From Nostoc sp. LEGE 12450 (lineage in GTDB: Bacteria; Cyanobacteriota; Cyanobacteriia; Cyanobacteriales; Nostocaceae): DNA of 45,057 nucleotides. The notes below the pieces were generated by a model. That model searched no databases. It was not told the DNA's origin and saw only the letters and a list, made by a program, of their open reading frames with translations. The DNA lies in assembly GCF_015206895.1 (NCBI RefSeq), contig NZ_JADEXU010000057.1, positions 1 to 45,057 of the forward strand. The letters are read 5' to 3'. Each line of letters begins with the position of its first letter. Position 1 is the first letter of the stretch. The translations under genes were made by a program, and so were the position numbers. Shown one piece after another: positions 8,975 through 19,600 of the stretch.

Positions 8975-10735
8975 TTAAGACGCTAATAATTCTGGCTGAG
9001 GCATTAAACCTTGGAGAGTGTGGCGCAACTGGGCGATCGCTTGGACTTGATGATCGCCAGTTTCCTGGAATTTATCCAAAGATTCTGCAATTCCTTGCAG
9101 CTTTTGCCGTAAGCCATCAAGAGAATCCTGAATTGGTTGTAGTGCTTCTTGATAAAGATTCACTCGACCACAATATTCAGCAGTTGTTCTTCGCAAGGAC
9201 AGCAAATTTTCTTCAATCGCTTTCAGCTCTTGACGTTTTTCATCCAAATCATGGGTTTGATTGTCAATCATTCCCTGATTTAGCTCAACACCAGAACGGA
9301 TTTGATCGATTTCACGTTCTAGCTTTTGGATTTCCTGGGAATACTGTTGTCGCTGGGTTTCAATTTGTAACAGAACCGGTTCTAAATTGACTTTATTACC
9401 CTCTTCTTCCTCAACAACAGTATGTCCTTGTCGCCGTAGCAATACAGCTTGGTGTTGCTTGAGAAACTTCTGATGCTGTAACATATTGCGGCGTTGTCCC
9501 ACCAAACTGGAGTTTAGCATCTGATAGAGGTCTTTTTCATCTGTTAATTCCAGTTCCAAATTGATGTGATCCTGGTCAGATGCTTGGCTTAATTTATTTT
9601 GCAGTTCTTCTATAGCTTCTTGTTTATATTCCAGTTCTTGTTCCTGATCGTGAACAAAGGTAGCATCTATTTCCAGTTTATGCTGCAAGTCTTGGACTAT
9701 CTTTTGTAGTTCTTCTAAAGGCATTTTTTCCAAAGCTTCCACATTCGCTTGCTGACCGAGAACTACATCACTAGACGTTGCAGCTATAGAGTGAATTTGT
9801 TGATATAACTCTTCAGCATTTCGTAACTGCTCTTTGATTATCCGGGCATACTCTTGCTTGCTAGTCAGGTCAGCTGTATTTATTTGCAACTGGGCTGTTT
9901 GCTGAACTAGAGTATTTTGTGCTTCTTGCAATGCATTTTGGCGATCGCTAAATGTTTGTGACAACCGCTCCACTTCTTCTTGCTGTTGTGCGATCGCTGT
10001 TTTTTGTTCTTCTAGTTTTTGCCAGTGCGGGTTTAGAGTCGCTTGCTGCTTTTCCACGAATTCAAAAGCCAGATGCAGGTGTTCCCTGACTGTTTCTGTG
10101 GGAGCTACGCGACTAGATAAGCGATCGAGTAACTCACTCATTACCCGACTTTGCTCTTCATCCAAAACCGTCCCCTGTTTAAAATCTGCTTGACGTTCCT
10201 CTAGACGGCGCTGCTCACCCCGCAAATGTTCCCAAGCGCCTTCCAATTCTAGGCGGTTGCGTTCAACTTCTGTTTTTAACCGTTCAATTTCCTGGTGGGA
10301 TGTGTCAACTTCTTGTTTTTGCTGCTCTAGTTGTTGCAACTCCTCTTCCATGTTTTGCAACTGTTCTGAGCGTACTTCCATATCCATTTCACGGCGATTC
10401 AACTCTTGCGCCTGAAACGTTAACGACTGTTTCCACTGATCGATTTCATCTTCCTTGAGCTTAAATTTCTCCAATTGGCGGGAAAAATTCTGCAAAATAT
10501 TGACTAGTGGCCGCCCTGCTTCTTGAATTCGCTGCACTTGACGATTTGGATTCAGTTCAACCAGTACCAAAGCGCCATCATTTAATTTGCTTGCGTCCTC
10601 AGCAGCAATCACTTCTTCCGACACAGTACTCCAATTCTGGTCAGTTCGCTGACAAGCTAGCAGTTTCAATTCAGTTTTGCCGCTGCCACTGAGTAAACCA
10701 CCTTTCTGTTTTTGTACTTCTGCTAAATACAGCAC
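8975..10735 (-). CDS. hmpF: Pilus motility taxis protein HmpF
   Basis: The 586-residue protein has the recognisable HmpF N-terminus (MLYLAEVQKQKGGLL then ELKLLACQRTDQNW) and is then almost entirely coiled coil rich in Gln, Glu and Leu. In Nostoc punctiforme HmpF is a cyanobacterial protein required for hormogonium motility, linked to localisation and activation of the polar type IV pilus system. There is no membrane segment or enzymatic motif. Translation starts at a GTG with AAAGGA about nine bases upstream. It is divergent from hmpA-E across 409 bp, the same arrangement as in N. punctiforme, and convergent with tilS. Identification rests on the N-terminal motif, coiled-coil architecture and synteny. 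Confidence 0.88.
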   Translation of the reverse strand: MLYLAEVQKQKGGLLSGSGKTELKLLACQRTDQNWSTVSEEVIAAEDASKLNDGALVLVELNPNRQVQRIQEAGRPLVNILQNFSRQLEKFKLKEDEIDQWKQSLTFQAQELNRREMDMEVRSEQLQNMEEELQQLEQQKQEVDTSHQEIERLKTEVERNRLELEGAWEHLRGEQRRLEERQADFKQGTVLDEEQSRVMSELLDRLSSRVAPTETVREHLHLAFEFVEKQQATLNPHWQKLEEQKTAIAQQQEEVERLSQTFSDRQNALQEAQNTLVQQTAQLQINTADLTSKQEYARIIKEQLRNAEELYQQIHSIAATSSDVVLGQQANVEALEKMPLEELQKIVQDLQHKLEIDATFVHDQEQELEYKQEAIEELQNKLSQASDQDHINLELELTDEKDLYQMLNSSLVGQRRNMLQHQKFLKQHQAVLLRRQGHTVVEEEEGNKVNLEPVLLQIETQRQQYSQEIQKLEREIDQIRSGVELNQGMIDNQTHDLDEKRQELKAIEENLLSLRRTTAEYCGRVNLYQEALQPIQDSLDGLRQKLQGIAESLDKFQETGDHQVQAIAQLRHTLQGLMPQPELLAS

Positions 10736-11144
10736 ACCGTTAGTCCTTTATTGATGCACTTAAAGTTCGTGTTTTGAGATATACCTTAAATAATTCTGTT
10801 AACTTGTCTCCCTGAAACCAGGTTTAGGAAAACAAGACAGACAAAACTATAGACGCAATATATTACGCCTTGATATTTATAAAAGCGATTTAGTCACGCC
10901 TTTATATTTTGTACTGATGACAGTGATGATGACTTCCGTGTTAACACTAGCTTTGCCAAAGTGTATTACGAAAGATTAAGGGTTATAGTTGAATCTATTC
11001 CCTAATGCCAACAAGGAGAAGGGTAAAAATCTTGCCAATACTCCATAATCAATACTTAAACTACCTGCTCTAAAAATGGAAAAATTGCAGGACACAATTC
11101 AAAAATAATATTTAACGGCATTACAAGGAGTACTTTTTAGGTAA
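10736..11144. promoter_or_regulatory. Shared upstream region of hmpF and hmpA
   Basis: This 409-bp non-coding region must carry the divergent control of hmpF and hmpABCDE. A GGGAATAG motif lies on the minus strand (11002-10995), resembling the J-box I recall for SigJ-dependent hormogonium promoters, though the match is partial. AAGGAG at 11125-11130 lies 14 bases before hmpA. No stable hairpin or long ORF is seen. Confidence 0.4.
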
Positions 11145-12341
11145 ATGCAGGGAAATTTAAGTGAAATTGATATTTGCAGTATCCTGCAATTGATTGCGTT
11201 GGGACAGCGAACTGGACAACTATGGGTAGAAGCTCATAGCTCTCACCATAACAACAAGCTGAGTGGAGAGGGAGCAAACATTTACCGCCCCAAACAACAG
11301 TCTTGGTTCGTCTTTTTCCTCAATGGTCAAATTATCTATTGCCGAGAAGGTGAGAGTAATTTATCCAGAATTAACGATTATTTACGTCATTATCGAGTCG
11401 AGATGCGACTCACCGACAAACAGATAGCCTCTCTACCATCAACTGACTCACCAGAGTATGCCTATCTGTGGGCACTTTTGGAGCGAAATATTATCAACCC
11501 CAAGATAGCTGGTAGTATCATTCACGGCTTGGTGCATGAAACTCTCTTTGATCTGCTGAGTTTACACCAAGGGAACTTCATTTTCCATCAGGGTGCGGCA
11601 CTTGCCCCACAATTAAACACTTTTGAGATTGCTCCATTTGTTACAAAAATTACGAAGCAGGTGCAAGAGTGGAAGGAACTCTATCCGCACATTCAGTCTC
11701 CCGAACAATTGCCAGTGCTATCTGACAAAGTTCAGCTACAATCATCGCTACCAGAAGCAACTGTAGAGAAATTACAACATTGGGCTGATGGTAAAACATC
11801 CTTGCGTCAACTGGCTCGCTATCTCAACCGAGATATTTTGACAGTGGCTAAGGCAATATATCCTTATGTGCAACAGAGTTGGCTCCAACTAGTATATTCA
11901 GCCACAACTAAACCAGATACCCACAATGACAACTGGGAATTGAAGGGAAAACACAGGGGGCGGATAGTATGTATTGACGATGCGATCGCCATCGGTGAGA
12001 CTATAAATTCGATCTTACAACCACAAGGCTATGAAGCGATCGCTCTCACCAATCCCTTAGAAGCACTGAGTCTGGTTTTTCAACTCAAACCCGATTTAAT
12101 TTTGTGCGATATAGCCATGTTGGAATTGGAAGGGTACGAGGTTTGCGCTATGTTGCGACATTCCACAGCATTTCGGCTCACACCGATTATCATGCTTACT
12201 GGTAAAGATGGATTTATTGATCGGGTCAAAGCTAGTATGGTCGGGGCAACAGATTATTTAACAAAACCATTTACCGACACTGAATTACTCATGATTGTAG
12301 AGAAATATCTCAAAATAGAATTCTATGAAAATGGGGACTAG
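11145..12341 (+). CDS. hmpA: HmpA: PatA-type response regulator (DUF4388/PATAN plus receiver)
   Basis: The protein (398 aa) begins with a PATAN/DUF4388 domain (GNLSEIDICSILQLIALGQRTGQLWV) and ends with a receiver domain from about residue 270. The receiver has the acidic pair (CIDDAI), the phospho-acceptor in LILCDIAML, the LTGKD threonine/lysine region and TDYLTKPF, so it is predicted to be phosphorylatable. This is the PatA/PilG-like architecture of cyanobacterial pilus-chemotaxis loci (compare Synechocystis PilG). It is the first gene of the hmp cluster and presumably receives phosphate from HmpE. A 213-bp gap separates it from hmpB, larger than the other intergenic spaces before hmpE. Confidence 0.88.
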   Translation: MQGNLSEIDICSILQLIALGQRTGQLWVEAHSSHHNNKLSGEGANIYRPKQQSWFVFFLNGQIIYCREGESNLSRINDYLRHYRVEMRLTDKQIASLPSTDSPEYAYLWALLERNIINPKIAGSIIHGLVHETLFDLLSLHQGNFIFHQGAALAPQLNTFEIAPFVTKITKQVQEWKELYPHIQSPEQLPVLSDKVQLQSSLPEATVEKLQHWADGKTSLRQLARYLNRDILTVAKAIYPYVQQSWLQLVYSATTKPDTHNDNWELKGKHRGRIVCIDDAIAIGETINSILQPQGYEAIALTNPLEALSLVFQLKPDLILCDIAMLELEGYEVCAMLRHSTAFRLTPIIMLTGKDGFIDRVKASMVGATDYLTKPFTDTELLMIVEKYLKIEFYENGD

Positions 12342-12511
12342 GGAATAGGGAGTAAGGGCTGGGGAAAAACATAACTTGTTGATCTACTAAAAGATCAGTT
12401 AAAAGATGTTATCACAGAGTCAGCTAACTCAGTGAAACCTCAATATCCAGGAAAATAGTGAGAACATACAATTAATTTATACAGTTAATAATTGCGGAGG
12501 AATCAGGGAAT

Positions 12512-12526
12512 GTTCCAAATAGGAAC
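12512..12526. promoter_or_regulatory. Small inverted repeat upstream of hmpB
   Basis: GTTCC (12512-12516) and GGAAC (12522-12526) flank five bases; the left part extends as GGGAATGTTCC, itself partly palindromic. It lies between the hmpA stop and the hmpB start, next to a GGAGG (12537-12541) that sits 13 bases before the hmpB ATG. It could be an operator or an untranslated hairpin; evidence is limited to symmetry. Confidence 0.3.
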
Positions 12527-12554
12527 GTCTACATCAGGAGGTAAATAGACATTT

Positions 12555-12920
12555 ATGAGTACAGTTCTGATTGTGGAAGACAGTATCGCGCAAAGGGAGA
12601 TGATTACAGACCTCCTAAAAGCAACTGGCCTAACAGTTACCCATGCCAGCGATGGATTAGAAGCATTGGAGGCAATCCAAATAGCACCTCCCGATTTAGT
12701 GGTGTTAGATATTGTCATGCCCCGGATGAACGGCTACGAAGTTTGTCGACGGTTAAAATCCGATCCCAAAACCCAAAATGTCCCGGTGGTGATGTGTTCT
12801 TCCAAAGGCGAAGAATTTGATCGCTACTGGGGTATGAAGCAGGGTGCAGATGCCTACATAGCCAAACCGTTTCAACCAACCGAGTTGGTAGGAACAGTCA
12901 AACAACTGCTGCGAGGATAA
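12555..12920 (+). CDS. hmpB: HmpB: CheY/PilH-type single-domain response regulator
   Basis: A stand-alone receiver of 121 residues. It carries the acidic pair in VLIVEDS (Glu8, Asp9), phospho-acceptor Asp52 in LDIVMP, Ser82/Ser83 in the VVMCSSKG switch position and Lys104 in AKPF, so it is an intact phospho-switch. The sequence is closest in style to PilH of cyanobacterial type IV pilus systems (conserved YWGMKQGADAYIAKPF). It should accept phosphate from the HmpE kinase and act on pilus function. It is 13 bp upstream of hmpC. Confidence 0.92.
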   Translation: MSTVLIVEDSIAQREMITDLLKATGLTVTHASDGLEALEAIQIAPPDLVVLDIVMPRMNGYEVCRRLKSDPKTQNVPVVMCSSKGEEFDRYWGMKQGADAYIAKPFQPTELVGTVKQLLRG

Positions 12921-12933
12921 GGATAAAAGCAAT

Positions 12934-13464
12934 ATGGTCAGCAAACCGGACTTTTTAAGTGGTAGCGGTCAAGACCACTTCCGACCAGAATTACAAGTGG
13001 AAAGTCCTGAAGGTGAGTTACATTTGAGATTTTACATTCCCTCGCATCAGGAGTTTGCACTACAAGCAACTGGCATCCGGGAGGTAATTGAACTAAGTCC
13101 TGATAGAATCACCCCGATTCCTAATGCTTCTCCTTTACTTTTGGGTACTCTAAATTTACGAGGTCGAGTTATTTGGGTGGCTGATTTGGGTCAATTTCTG
13201 GGGGAAGCAAGTGCATTAAACACGGATAGAGCGGAAATTTCGGTGATTGCCATCGAGGAGCAAGACACAATAGTGGGTTTAGCAGTAGAGGAAATCGGTG
13301 GTATGGACTGGTTGGATGTCCAGAATCTTATGCCACCAACTGGTGTTCCAGATACGATGGTTCCCTTTCTACGTGGAGAGTGGTTACTAAGTACCAAAAA
13401 TAATCAGTGTCTACGACTGCTCGATCAAATGGCAATTGTACGGAGTGCTAGGTGGGCAGGATGA
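12934..13464 (+). CDS. hmpC: HmpC: CheW/PilI-type coupling protein
   Basis: A 176-residue CheW-domain protein. Characteristic parts are the beta-strand [23 protein letters not shown], the [28 protein letters not shown] segment and [11 protein letters not shown]. It is expected to bridge the HmpD receptor tip to the HmpE kinase in a signalling array. AAGGA lies a few bases upstream of the ATG, and the gene ends in an ATGA overlap with one possible hmpD start, indicating translational coupling. Confidence 0.92.
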   Translation: MVSKPDFLSGSGQDHFRPELQVESPEGELHLRFYIPSHQEFALQATGIREVIELSPDRITPIPNASPLLLGTLNLRGRVIWVADLGQFLGEASALNTDRAEISVIAIEEQDTIVGLAVEEIGGMDWLDVQNLMPPTGVPDTMVPFLRGEWLLSTKNNQCLRLLDQMAIVRSARWAG

Positions 13465-13478
13465 AATTGGAGGAGGAA

Positions 13479-16409
13479 ATGGCAGCAAGTATTGATAATT
13501 ACGAACCAACATATCAACAGGCGATGACCGCCTATGTTCAAAGGAATTATGAGGTTGCCGCCACTTTAGTTGATCAAGTGGTGCAAAATCTACCAAATGA
13601 CCCCAACACTCATTTGTTAAGGGGTCACATCTACTATGTTTTGCAACAGTACGATGTTGCAAAAGAAGAATATCAACAGGTATTAAGCTTGACTAACGAA
13701 CAAGAAATTATTGGTTTTGCCAATAATGGAATTGAGAATATCAATCAATATTTACAGTCATTCGGTGGACAGATTGATACATCAGGAAGTCAAGAGCAGA
13801 TAAATTCCTCAGAGATGTCCGATCCACTGGCATATAGCGAACCAGAATTAGAAGATTTGGGCGCTAGTGAGGAGTTTGACAGTAATAACCTTGATTTGAA
13901 CTTTTTTGGAGAGCATCAAGAAACTGTGGATGGGGTTACAGAACTATCTTCAAATAGTCCATTTGACATCCCCACAGAAGATAGTATTGGAATGGGAAAA
14001 ATCTCAGATTCTTCTATAGCTTTTGGTGACGACCCTTTTGCTTTGGATGAAGAATCAGAGGAACAAGATTTAAATAGCAGTAGTTATGAGGAAAAAACAG
14101 AATTAGATTTGCCTGCTTTTTGGCAGGAAGATATTTCCGAAGAGAGCCATGAAGAATCATTAGTAAATAGTCAATTTTCAGAGAACGAGATAAATCACGA
14201 TCATGGAAATTTAGCTATTGACAATAATAACTCTTCATCTTTTAATTCACAAACTAGTAGTAGCGAAAATAGTTTCTCTGATTTGTTGAGTGAGCCAAAG
14301 TCTTCAGAGCCTAGGATTGGGAATTTAGAATATAATAAATCTAATTTTGGAGACGAGACTTTACTTATTGTTGTTGAAGAGCAACCTATAAATAGTTCAA
14401 CAACTACAAATAACAATAGTAGATATGATTTGCCTGAAACCGAAGCACATGATTGGTTGAAGTCACAAGATTTGGAAGCTAAACAAGAGTTTCAACCAGA
14501 ATCATCTGATAATTATTCATCTTTTAAGAGCGATATCCCTCTGGAAGAAAAGCAGATGAAATCAAGTGAAATCATCAGCAAAAATAGCTTTGATGATGAA
14601 AATTTTGATATGGAAGCATTTGAGTCTGCCTTTGGCTCAGATGGTTTAAGTTCTTATGAAGGCTCAAACAATATACTGAATGGAGAAAATTCTAAGAGCA
14701 GTATTGACTTTTTAGATGACTTTGAAGAATTTGACGATTTAGGAAACATTCCAGGGTTTGACCTGATCGAAGAAGATTCTAACTTCGGTGATGCAGCAAT
14801 GTATTCTGCTCCAGCAGAAACTAATGGCAGTGTACGTCAAAGCACGGATACTTCTGGAAGCAATGCAGCCGATCGCGAAGAGGAACTATTTTCGATGACT
14901 GGTTCCCATGAAGGAGTTCCAGTTTTTAGCCAAACAGATGTCTCGAAACTAGAACCCAACGTTAGCGTCGAGCAAGGCTGGTTAGCACCATTAGAAAATG
15001 CTTCTATAGAACGGAAACAATGGTTGATTGCTGGAAGTGTGGGCATTGTCTCAGCGCTAGTTGTAGCCACAGTTAGCTTTGTCGCCACCACATTTTCGCC
15101 AGCCCAACAACGTGAATCAGTAAGAAACACAGGTTGGGCAATGTCCCTAGCAGCCGGGATTGCCGGTTTTACCACCGCAGGCTTTATGGGAAATCTTGCA
15201 CTCAAACAAATTCGGCGCACAACCAATGATCTGCAAGCTCAGTTTGAAGCTGTACGCCAAGGAAATTTGAATGCTCAAGCCACAGTGTTTTCTGAAGATG
15301 AATTGGGGCATTTATCCACTGGCTTTAATGAAATGGCGCGGGTAATTTTCACAACGACAAGTGAAGCCCAACGGAAAGCCGATGAACAAGAGGAAGCCAA
15401 GGAAAACCTGCAACGTCAGGTGATTCGCCTTTTAGATGATGTGGAAGGAGCTGCTAGAGGCGATTTAACAGTCCAAGCTGAAGTGACAGCCGACGTACTA
15501 GGAGCCGTAGCCGACGCTTTTAACCTGACAATTCAAAACCTGCGAGATATTGTGCAACAGGTTAAAGTGGCAGCGAAGGATGTAACAAAAGGTGCAACCA
15601 ACTCTGAAACCTTTGCGAGAGCCTTATCTAGTGATGCTTTGCGTCAAGCAGAAGAGTTAGCAGTAACACTGAATTCTGTACAGGTAATGACCGACTCGAT
15701 TCAGCGAGTTGCAGAAGCGGCGCGGGAAGCTGAAACCGTTGCTCGTGATGCTAGTACGATCGCTCTCCAAGGGGGTGAAGCGGTAGAAAATACCGTTGCA
15801 GGTATTTTAGAAATTCGAGAAACCGTTGCCGAAACCACTCGCAAAGTGAAGCGGTTGGCGGAATCTTCTCAAGAAATTTCTAAAATTGTGGCGTTGATTT
15901 CGCAGATTGCTTCCAGAACCAACTTGTTAGCACTCAATGCTAGTATTGAGGCGGCAAGAGCGGGAGAAGCTGGACGCGGGTTTGCGATCGTAGCAGACGA
16001 AGTGCGCCAGTTAGCAGATAAATCTGCCAAATCCCTCAAGGAAATTGAACAAATTGTGATGCAAATCCAAAGCGAAACAGGTTCTGTAATGACCGCGATG
16101 GAAGAAGGCACACAACAAGTAATTAAAGGGACAAAATTGGCAGAAGAAGCCAAGCGATCGCTCGAAAATATTATTCAAGTGGCGAATCGTATTGATATTC
16201 TTGTGCGTTCTATCACCAGCGACACTGTGGAACAGACTGAAACCTCCCGCGCTGTCGCTCACGTAATGCAATCAGTAGAACTAACTGCACAAGAAACTTC
16301 CCAGGAAGCACAGCGAGTTTCAGGTGCCCTACAACACTTAGTAGGTGTATCCCGTGACTTGATCGCCTCCGTTGAACGTTTCCGAGTGGAAACTATGGAA
16401 ACCAGGTAA
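13479..16409 (+). CDS. hmpD: HmpD: methyl-accepting chemotaxis protein (PilJ-type)
   Basis: The receptor of the hmp array, about 976 aa. An N-terminal TPR-like helical region (residues ~5-95, [21 protein letters not shown]) is followed by a ~400-residue Asp/Glu/Ser/Asn-rich linker. Two membrane segments follow (about 514-538 and 551-575) with only a dozen residues between them, then HAMP-type sequence and the signalling coiled coil with the hairpin tip [25 protein letters not shown] near residue 810. No periplasmic sensor domain exists. Possible starts are GTG 13452, ATG 13461 (ATGA overlap with hmpC) and ATG 13479; I chose 13479 because GGAGGAGG sits directly upstream. It couples through HmpC to HmpE. 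Confidence 0.92.
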   Translation: MAASIDNYEPTYQQAMTAYVQRNYEVAATLVDQVVQNLPNDPNTHLLRGHIYYVLQQYDVAKEEYQQVLSLTNEQEIIGFANNGIENINQYLQSFGGQIDTSGSQEQINSSEMSDPLAYSEPELEDLGASEEFDSNNLDLNFFGEHQETVDGVTELSSNSPFDIPTEDSIGMGKISDSSIAFGDDPFALDEESEEQDLNSSSYEEKTELDLPAFWQEDISEESHEESLVNSQFSENEINHDHGNLAIDNNNSSSFNSQTSSSENSFSDLLSEPKSSEPRIGNLEYNKSNFGDETLLIVVEEQPINSSTTTNNNSRYDLPETEAHDWLKSQDLEAKQEFQPESSDNYSSFKSDIPLEEKQMKSSEIISKNSFDDENFDMEAFESAFGSDGLSSYEGSNNILNGENSKSSIDFLDDFEEFDDLGNIPGFDLIEEDSNFGDAAMYSAPAETNGSVRQSTDTSGSNAADREEELFSMTGSHEGVPVFSQTDVSKLEPNVSVEQGWLAPLENASIERKQWLIAGSVGIVSALVVATVSFVATTFSPAQQRESVRNTGWAMSLAAGIAGFTTAGFMGNLALKQIRRTTNDLQAQFEAVRQGNLNAQATVFSEDELGHLSTGFNEMARVIFTTTSEAQRKADEQEEAKENLQRQVIRLLDDVEGAARGDLTVQAEVTADVLGAVADAFNLTIQNLRDIVQQVKVAAKDVTKGATNSETFARALSSDALRQAEELAVTLNSVQVMTDSIQRVAEAAREAETVARDASTIALQGGEAVENTVAGILEIRETVAETTRKVKRLAESSQEISKIVALISQIASRTNLLALNASIEAARAGEAGRGFAIVADEVRQLADKSAKSLKEIEQIVMQIQSETGSVMTAMEEGTQQVIKGTKLAEEAKRSLENIIQVANRIDILVRSITSDTVEQTETSRAVAHVMQSVELTAQETSQEAQRVSGALQHLVGVSRDLIASVERFRVETMETR

Positions 16410-16413
16410 AAAA

Positions 16414-16595
16414 GTTAGGAGTTAGGAGTGAGGAGTTAGAACTAAAAATCACAACTCACAACTTGAAATAAAGTTAGGAGTTAGGAGTAAAAAGTTAGCA
16501 ATAAAAATTACAACTCATAACTCATAACTCATAATTCATAACTCACAACTCATAACTCATAACTCACAACTCACAACTCACAACTCATAACTCAT
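16414..16595. repeat. Short tandem heptamer arrays between hmpD and hmpE
   Basis: Two families are present. GTTAGGA-type heptamers occur at 16414-16434 and around 16472-16487. A continuous array of 12 units follows at 16512-16595, each AACTCAT, AACTCAC or (once) AATTCAT, exactly seven bases apart. The array ends ten bases before the hmpE start codon. This is the heptamer-type STRR known in Nostoc and related genomes; there are no unique spacers, so it is not CRISPR. Confidence 0.92.
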
Positions 16596-16605
16596 AACTT
16601 TTGCT

Positions 16606-19600
16606 ATGCTGCCGGAACAACAACAGCGGATTTTGGGTTACTTTATCGAAGAAGCCAGGGATCACCTGAATACCATTGAGCAGGGGTTACTGAATCTAGA
16701 AGGTACCCTGAACGACCCGGAAATGATCAGTGAAGTCTTCCGGGCGGCTCACTCCATCAAAGGAGGAGCGGCGATGCTTGGATTGACTAGCATCCAGCAT
16801 ACCTCCCACCGTCTGGAAGATTGTTTTAAAGTTCTTAAAGATAATCCGGTTCAGATTGACCAAAAGTTAGAGTCTTTATTTCTTGGTGTATCTGATACCC
16901 TAAAATCGCTGTTAGAGCATTTGAGCGGGCCTTACGGTCTTTCTGAAGATGCAGCGAATACTTTGATGTCAGAAACGGAGCCAGTCTTTCAATGGCTGTA
17001 TGAACATCTAGAACTACTTGTACAACAAGGAAAAAGTGGAGTATCTAGCAATCCTGACGCAACAGAACTACACACAACCTCTGTAGAGAATGTCTCCACA
17101 CTTACAGAACTTTTCCTGCGACGAGATATTCCTAGCTTGGCAGAAGACACCCATCAGGAATCTCCAGAAATATCTGTCTCAGTAGCACCTCAGCAGGTGC
17201 GAGACGCTAACGCTGCGCTATCGCCAGTCACCAATAAAGAACATAATAATTGGGGCGAGTTTCAAGCCCAAGTGCTGCAAACATTGCGAGAAATGTTGCA
17301 ACTGTTTAAGCAAACCACAACACCCTCAACTCGGCAAAACCTTCAACAATGCTGTTACCAGTTAGTCAAACTTGGTGAGACTTGGAATTTGTCCAAGTGG
17401 TGTGGTTTGTGTCAAGCAGCAGCTAGTGCGATCGGCAATCCTGAAAATAGTTATCTGACTTTAGCTAAAATTGTCATTACCGAAATCAAGCAAGCTCAAG
17501 AATTAGTCCTGAAAGGTAGAGAAGCCGAAATTGCAATTAGTCAGCAACTAGAAGCACTTTTGAGCTTGGCAGAAATTGATCTGTTAGAAGTTACTCCTAA
17601 TTTGTTTGATGAACAGTCTGCGGTTTTGACAGAATCATCAACTACGTTAGAGGCAATTTTATCTGGTAATATCGAGCAGTTAGACCTAGCCCAAACAACC
17701 GAGGAACTTAATCTAGATAAGGATACTAGCGATAGCGCAGCGTTAGTGAGTCCGCAAGCGTCTGGCTACGCCAACGTCAAGGGCGATCGCCCCTATGTTC
17801 AACAAGGGACACCACTTAACGCTGCAACTCACACTAGTTTTTCTTTCACTACACATGACGAAGCACATCCAATCAGTAACAATCTTGACCCCAATGGACC
17901 AGAGGTAGGAATAGCTGAGTTAAATACCCTTGCCGATTTATTTGAAGGTGAGACTCCAGAACTAGATGAAAGTTGGCATCAAGAAGAAACTTTAGATATT
18001 GTTGCCAGCGATGATTTTGGAATTGATTTCAGCAACACTGACGCTGAGGATGCTCATAGCGATTTATCTGATTTACTCTCCTTGGATCAAGTCGCAACTA
18101 CAGCCACGACGGAAGATTTATCCCTATTATTTGGCGACAATTTCCTCGAAAAAGAGAATTCAGAACCGCAACATCAACAAAAATCTACTACGATTTCAGA
18201 GTTAAGTTCTATTAACGTACTTGATATAAATTTAGACTCTTCTTCCGAAGATTTACAAGAATTTATTGATATTCCTAGTGAGACAAACCAGCTTGCTAGT
18301 GTTAACAAAAACGATGCAGTTGAAGATTTATTGACACTGGCACTAGATGATGATGTAGAAATATTGCCTACAGATGAAGTAACTCAACCAGAAACTGAGG
18401 CATTCGCCAGTGTGGAACTATCGGCCAATCAACCAAATAGTTTTGATAACTTATTCTCAGAAAGTAGAAATGCAAATTGGGTAGAAGAAATTACCCCTAG
18501 TGACTATATAGAATTACCCCAGGAAACAGGCTTCTCTTCAGACAATCTTTTCGCTGAAATGGAAGAAGAGACATTACTGCCTACAAGTGAATCAGAAATC
18601 GTTGATTTATTTGATATATCTACAGTAACAACACCTGAATTCTCTCAATCAGAAAATGATCTGAGTAGCTTCTGGAATCAGGAAATTGCAGAGGAACAGG
18701 ACGATTTCAATTCCTTAATTGAGCAGAATGTAGAAAGAGCATTAGAGGAGAGTTTGTTTGCTACGACTAATGATATTTTTCCCGATAGTCAGCAGCCTAT
18801 ACCTTCTGATAGAGCTAGTTTTGGCTTGGAAGAATTGGATATCAATTTTCAGCACGAAGAGCAGCTAGATTTGATATTCTCATCAGATTCGGGAGATGAT
18901 TTATTTGATGAATTAGCACAGAGTGACTCAGCTATTTCCTCGGTAATCAGCAATACCTCCACGTCGGAAATGCCTTTTTTCACGCAGCATCTTGGGGAAG
19001 AAACTCTCAGACCGCAACAACCAGAAGCTTTAGATTTTGCTCCAGAATTTACTCATCAGCCCCCAGAAATATCTGCTGTTGATCTGGAACTTGATTCATT
19101 CGGCTCTTTCGATGAAAATCCGCAACTGCTGTTTGAAAATGTAGCTACGGACTCAACCTATATTCAGATGGAAACCACAGAAAATACTGTGGATGACCTA
19201 TCTCTTACAGGAACTTTAGATTCAGTCCAAGCACAACCAGATGATTTGTTCGGCTCTTTCGATGAAAATCCGCAACTGCTGTTTGAAGGTGTAGCTACGG
19301 ACTCAACCTATATTCAGATGGAAACCACAGAAAATACTGTGGATGACCTATCTCTTACAGGAACTTTAGATTCAGTCCAAGCACAACCAGATGATTTGTT
19401 CGGCTCTTTCGATGAAAATCCGCAACTGCTGTTTGAAGGTGTAGCTACGGACTCAACCTATATTCAGATGGAAACCACAGAGAATACTGTGGATGAACTA
19501 TCTCTTACAGAAACTTTAGATTCAGTCCAAGCACAACCAGATGATTTGTTCGGCTCTTTCGATGAAAATCCGCAACTGCTGTTTGAAGATGTAGCTACGG

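Noticed and set aside
11006..11077. Short frame MPTRRRVKILPILHNQYLNY upstream of hmpA
   Set aside because: It lacks a ribosome site and family resemblance; chance frame in the regulatory gap.
12342..12554. GGGAATAGGG-type purine runs after hmpA as a second promoter for hmpB
   Set aside because: The runs look like repeat-derived sequence and no spaced -35/-10 pair could be placed with confidence.
14837..15226. Antisense frame of 129 codons within hmpD
   Set aside because: Composition mirrors the hmpD sense codons and no start signal or motif is present.
16512..16595. Regular repeats that could be taken for a CRISPR array
   Set aside because: Units are seven bases with no spacers, and no cas genes are present; they are heptamer tandem repeats.
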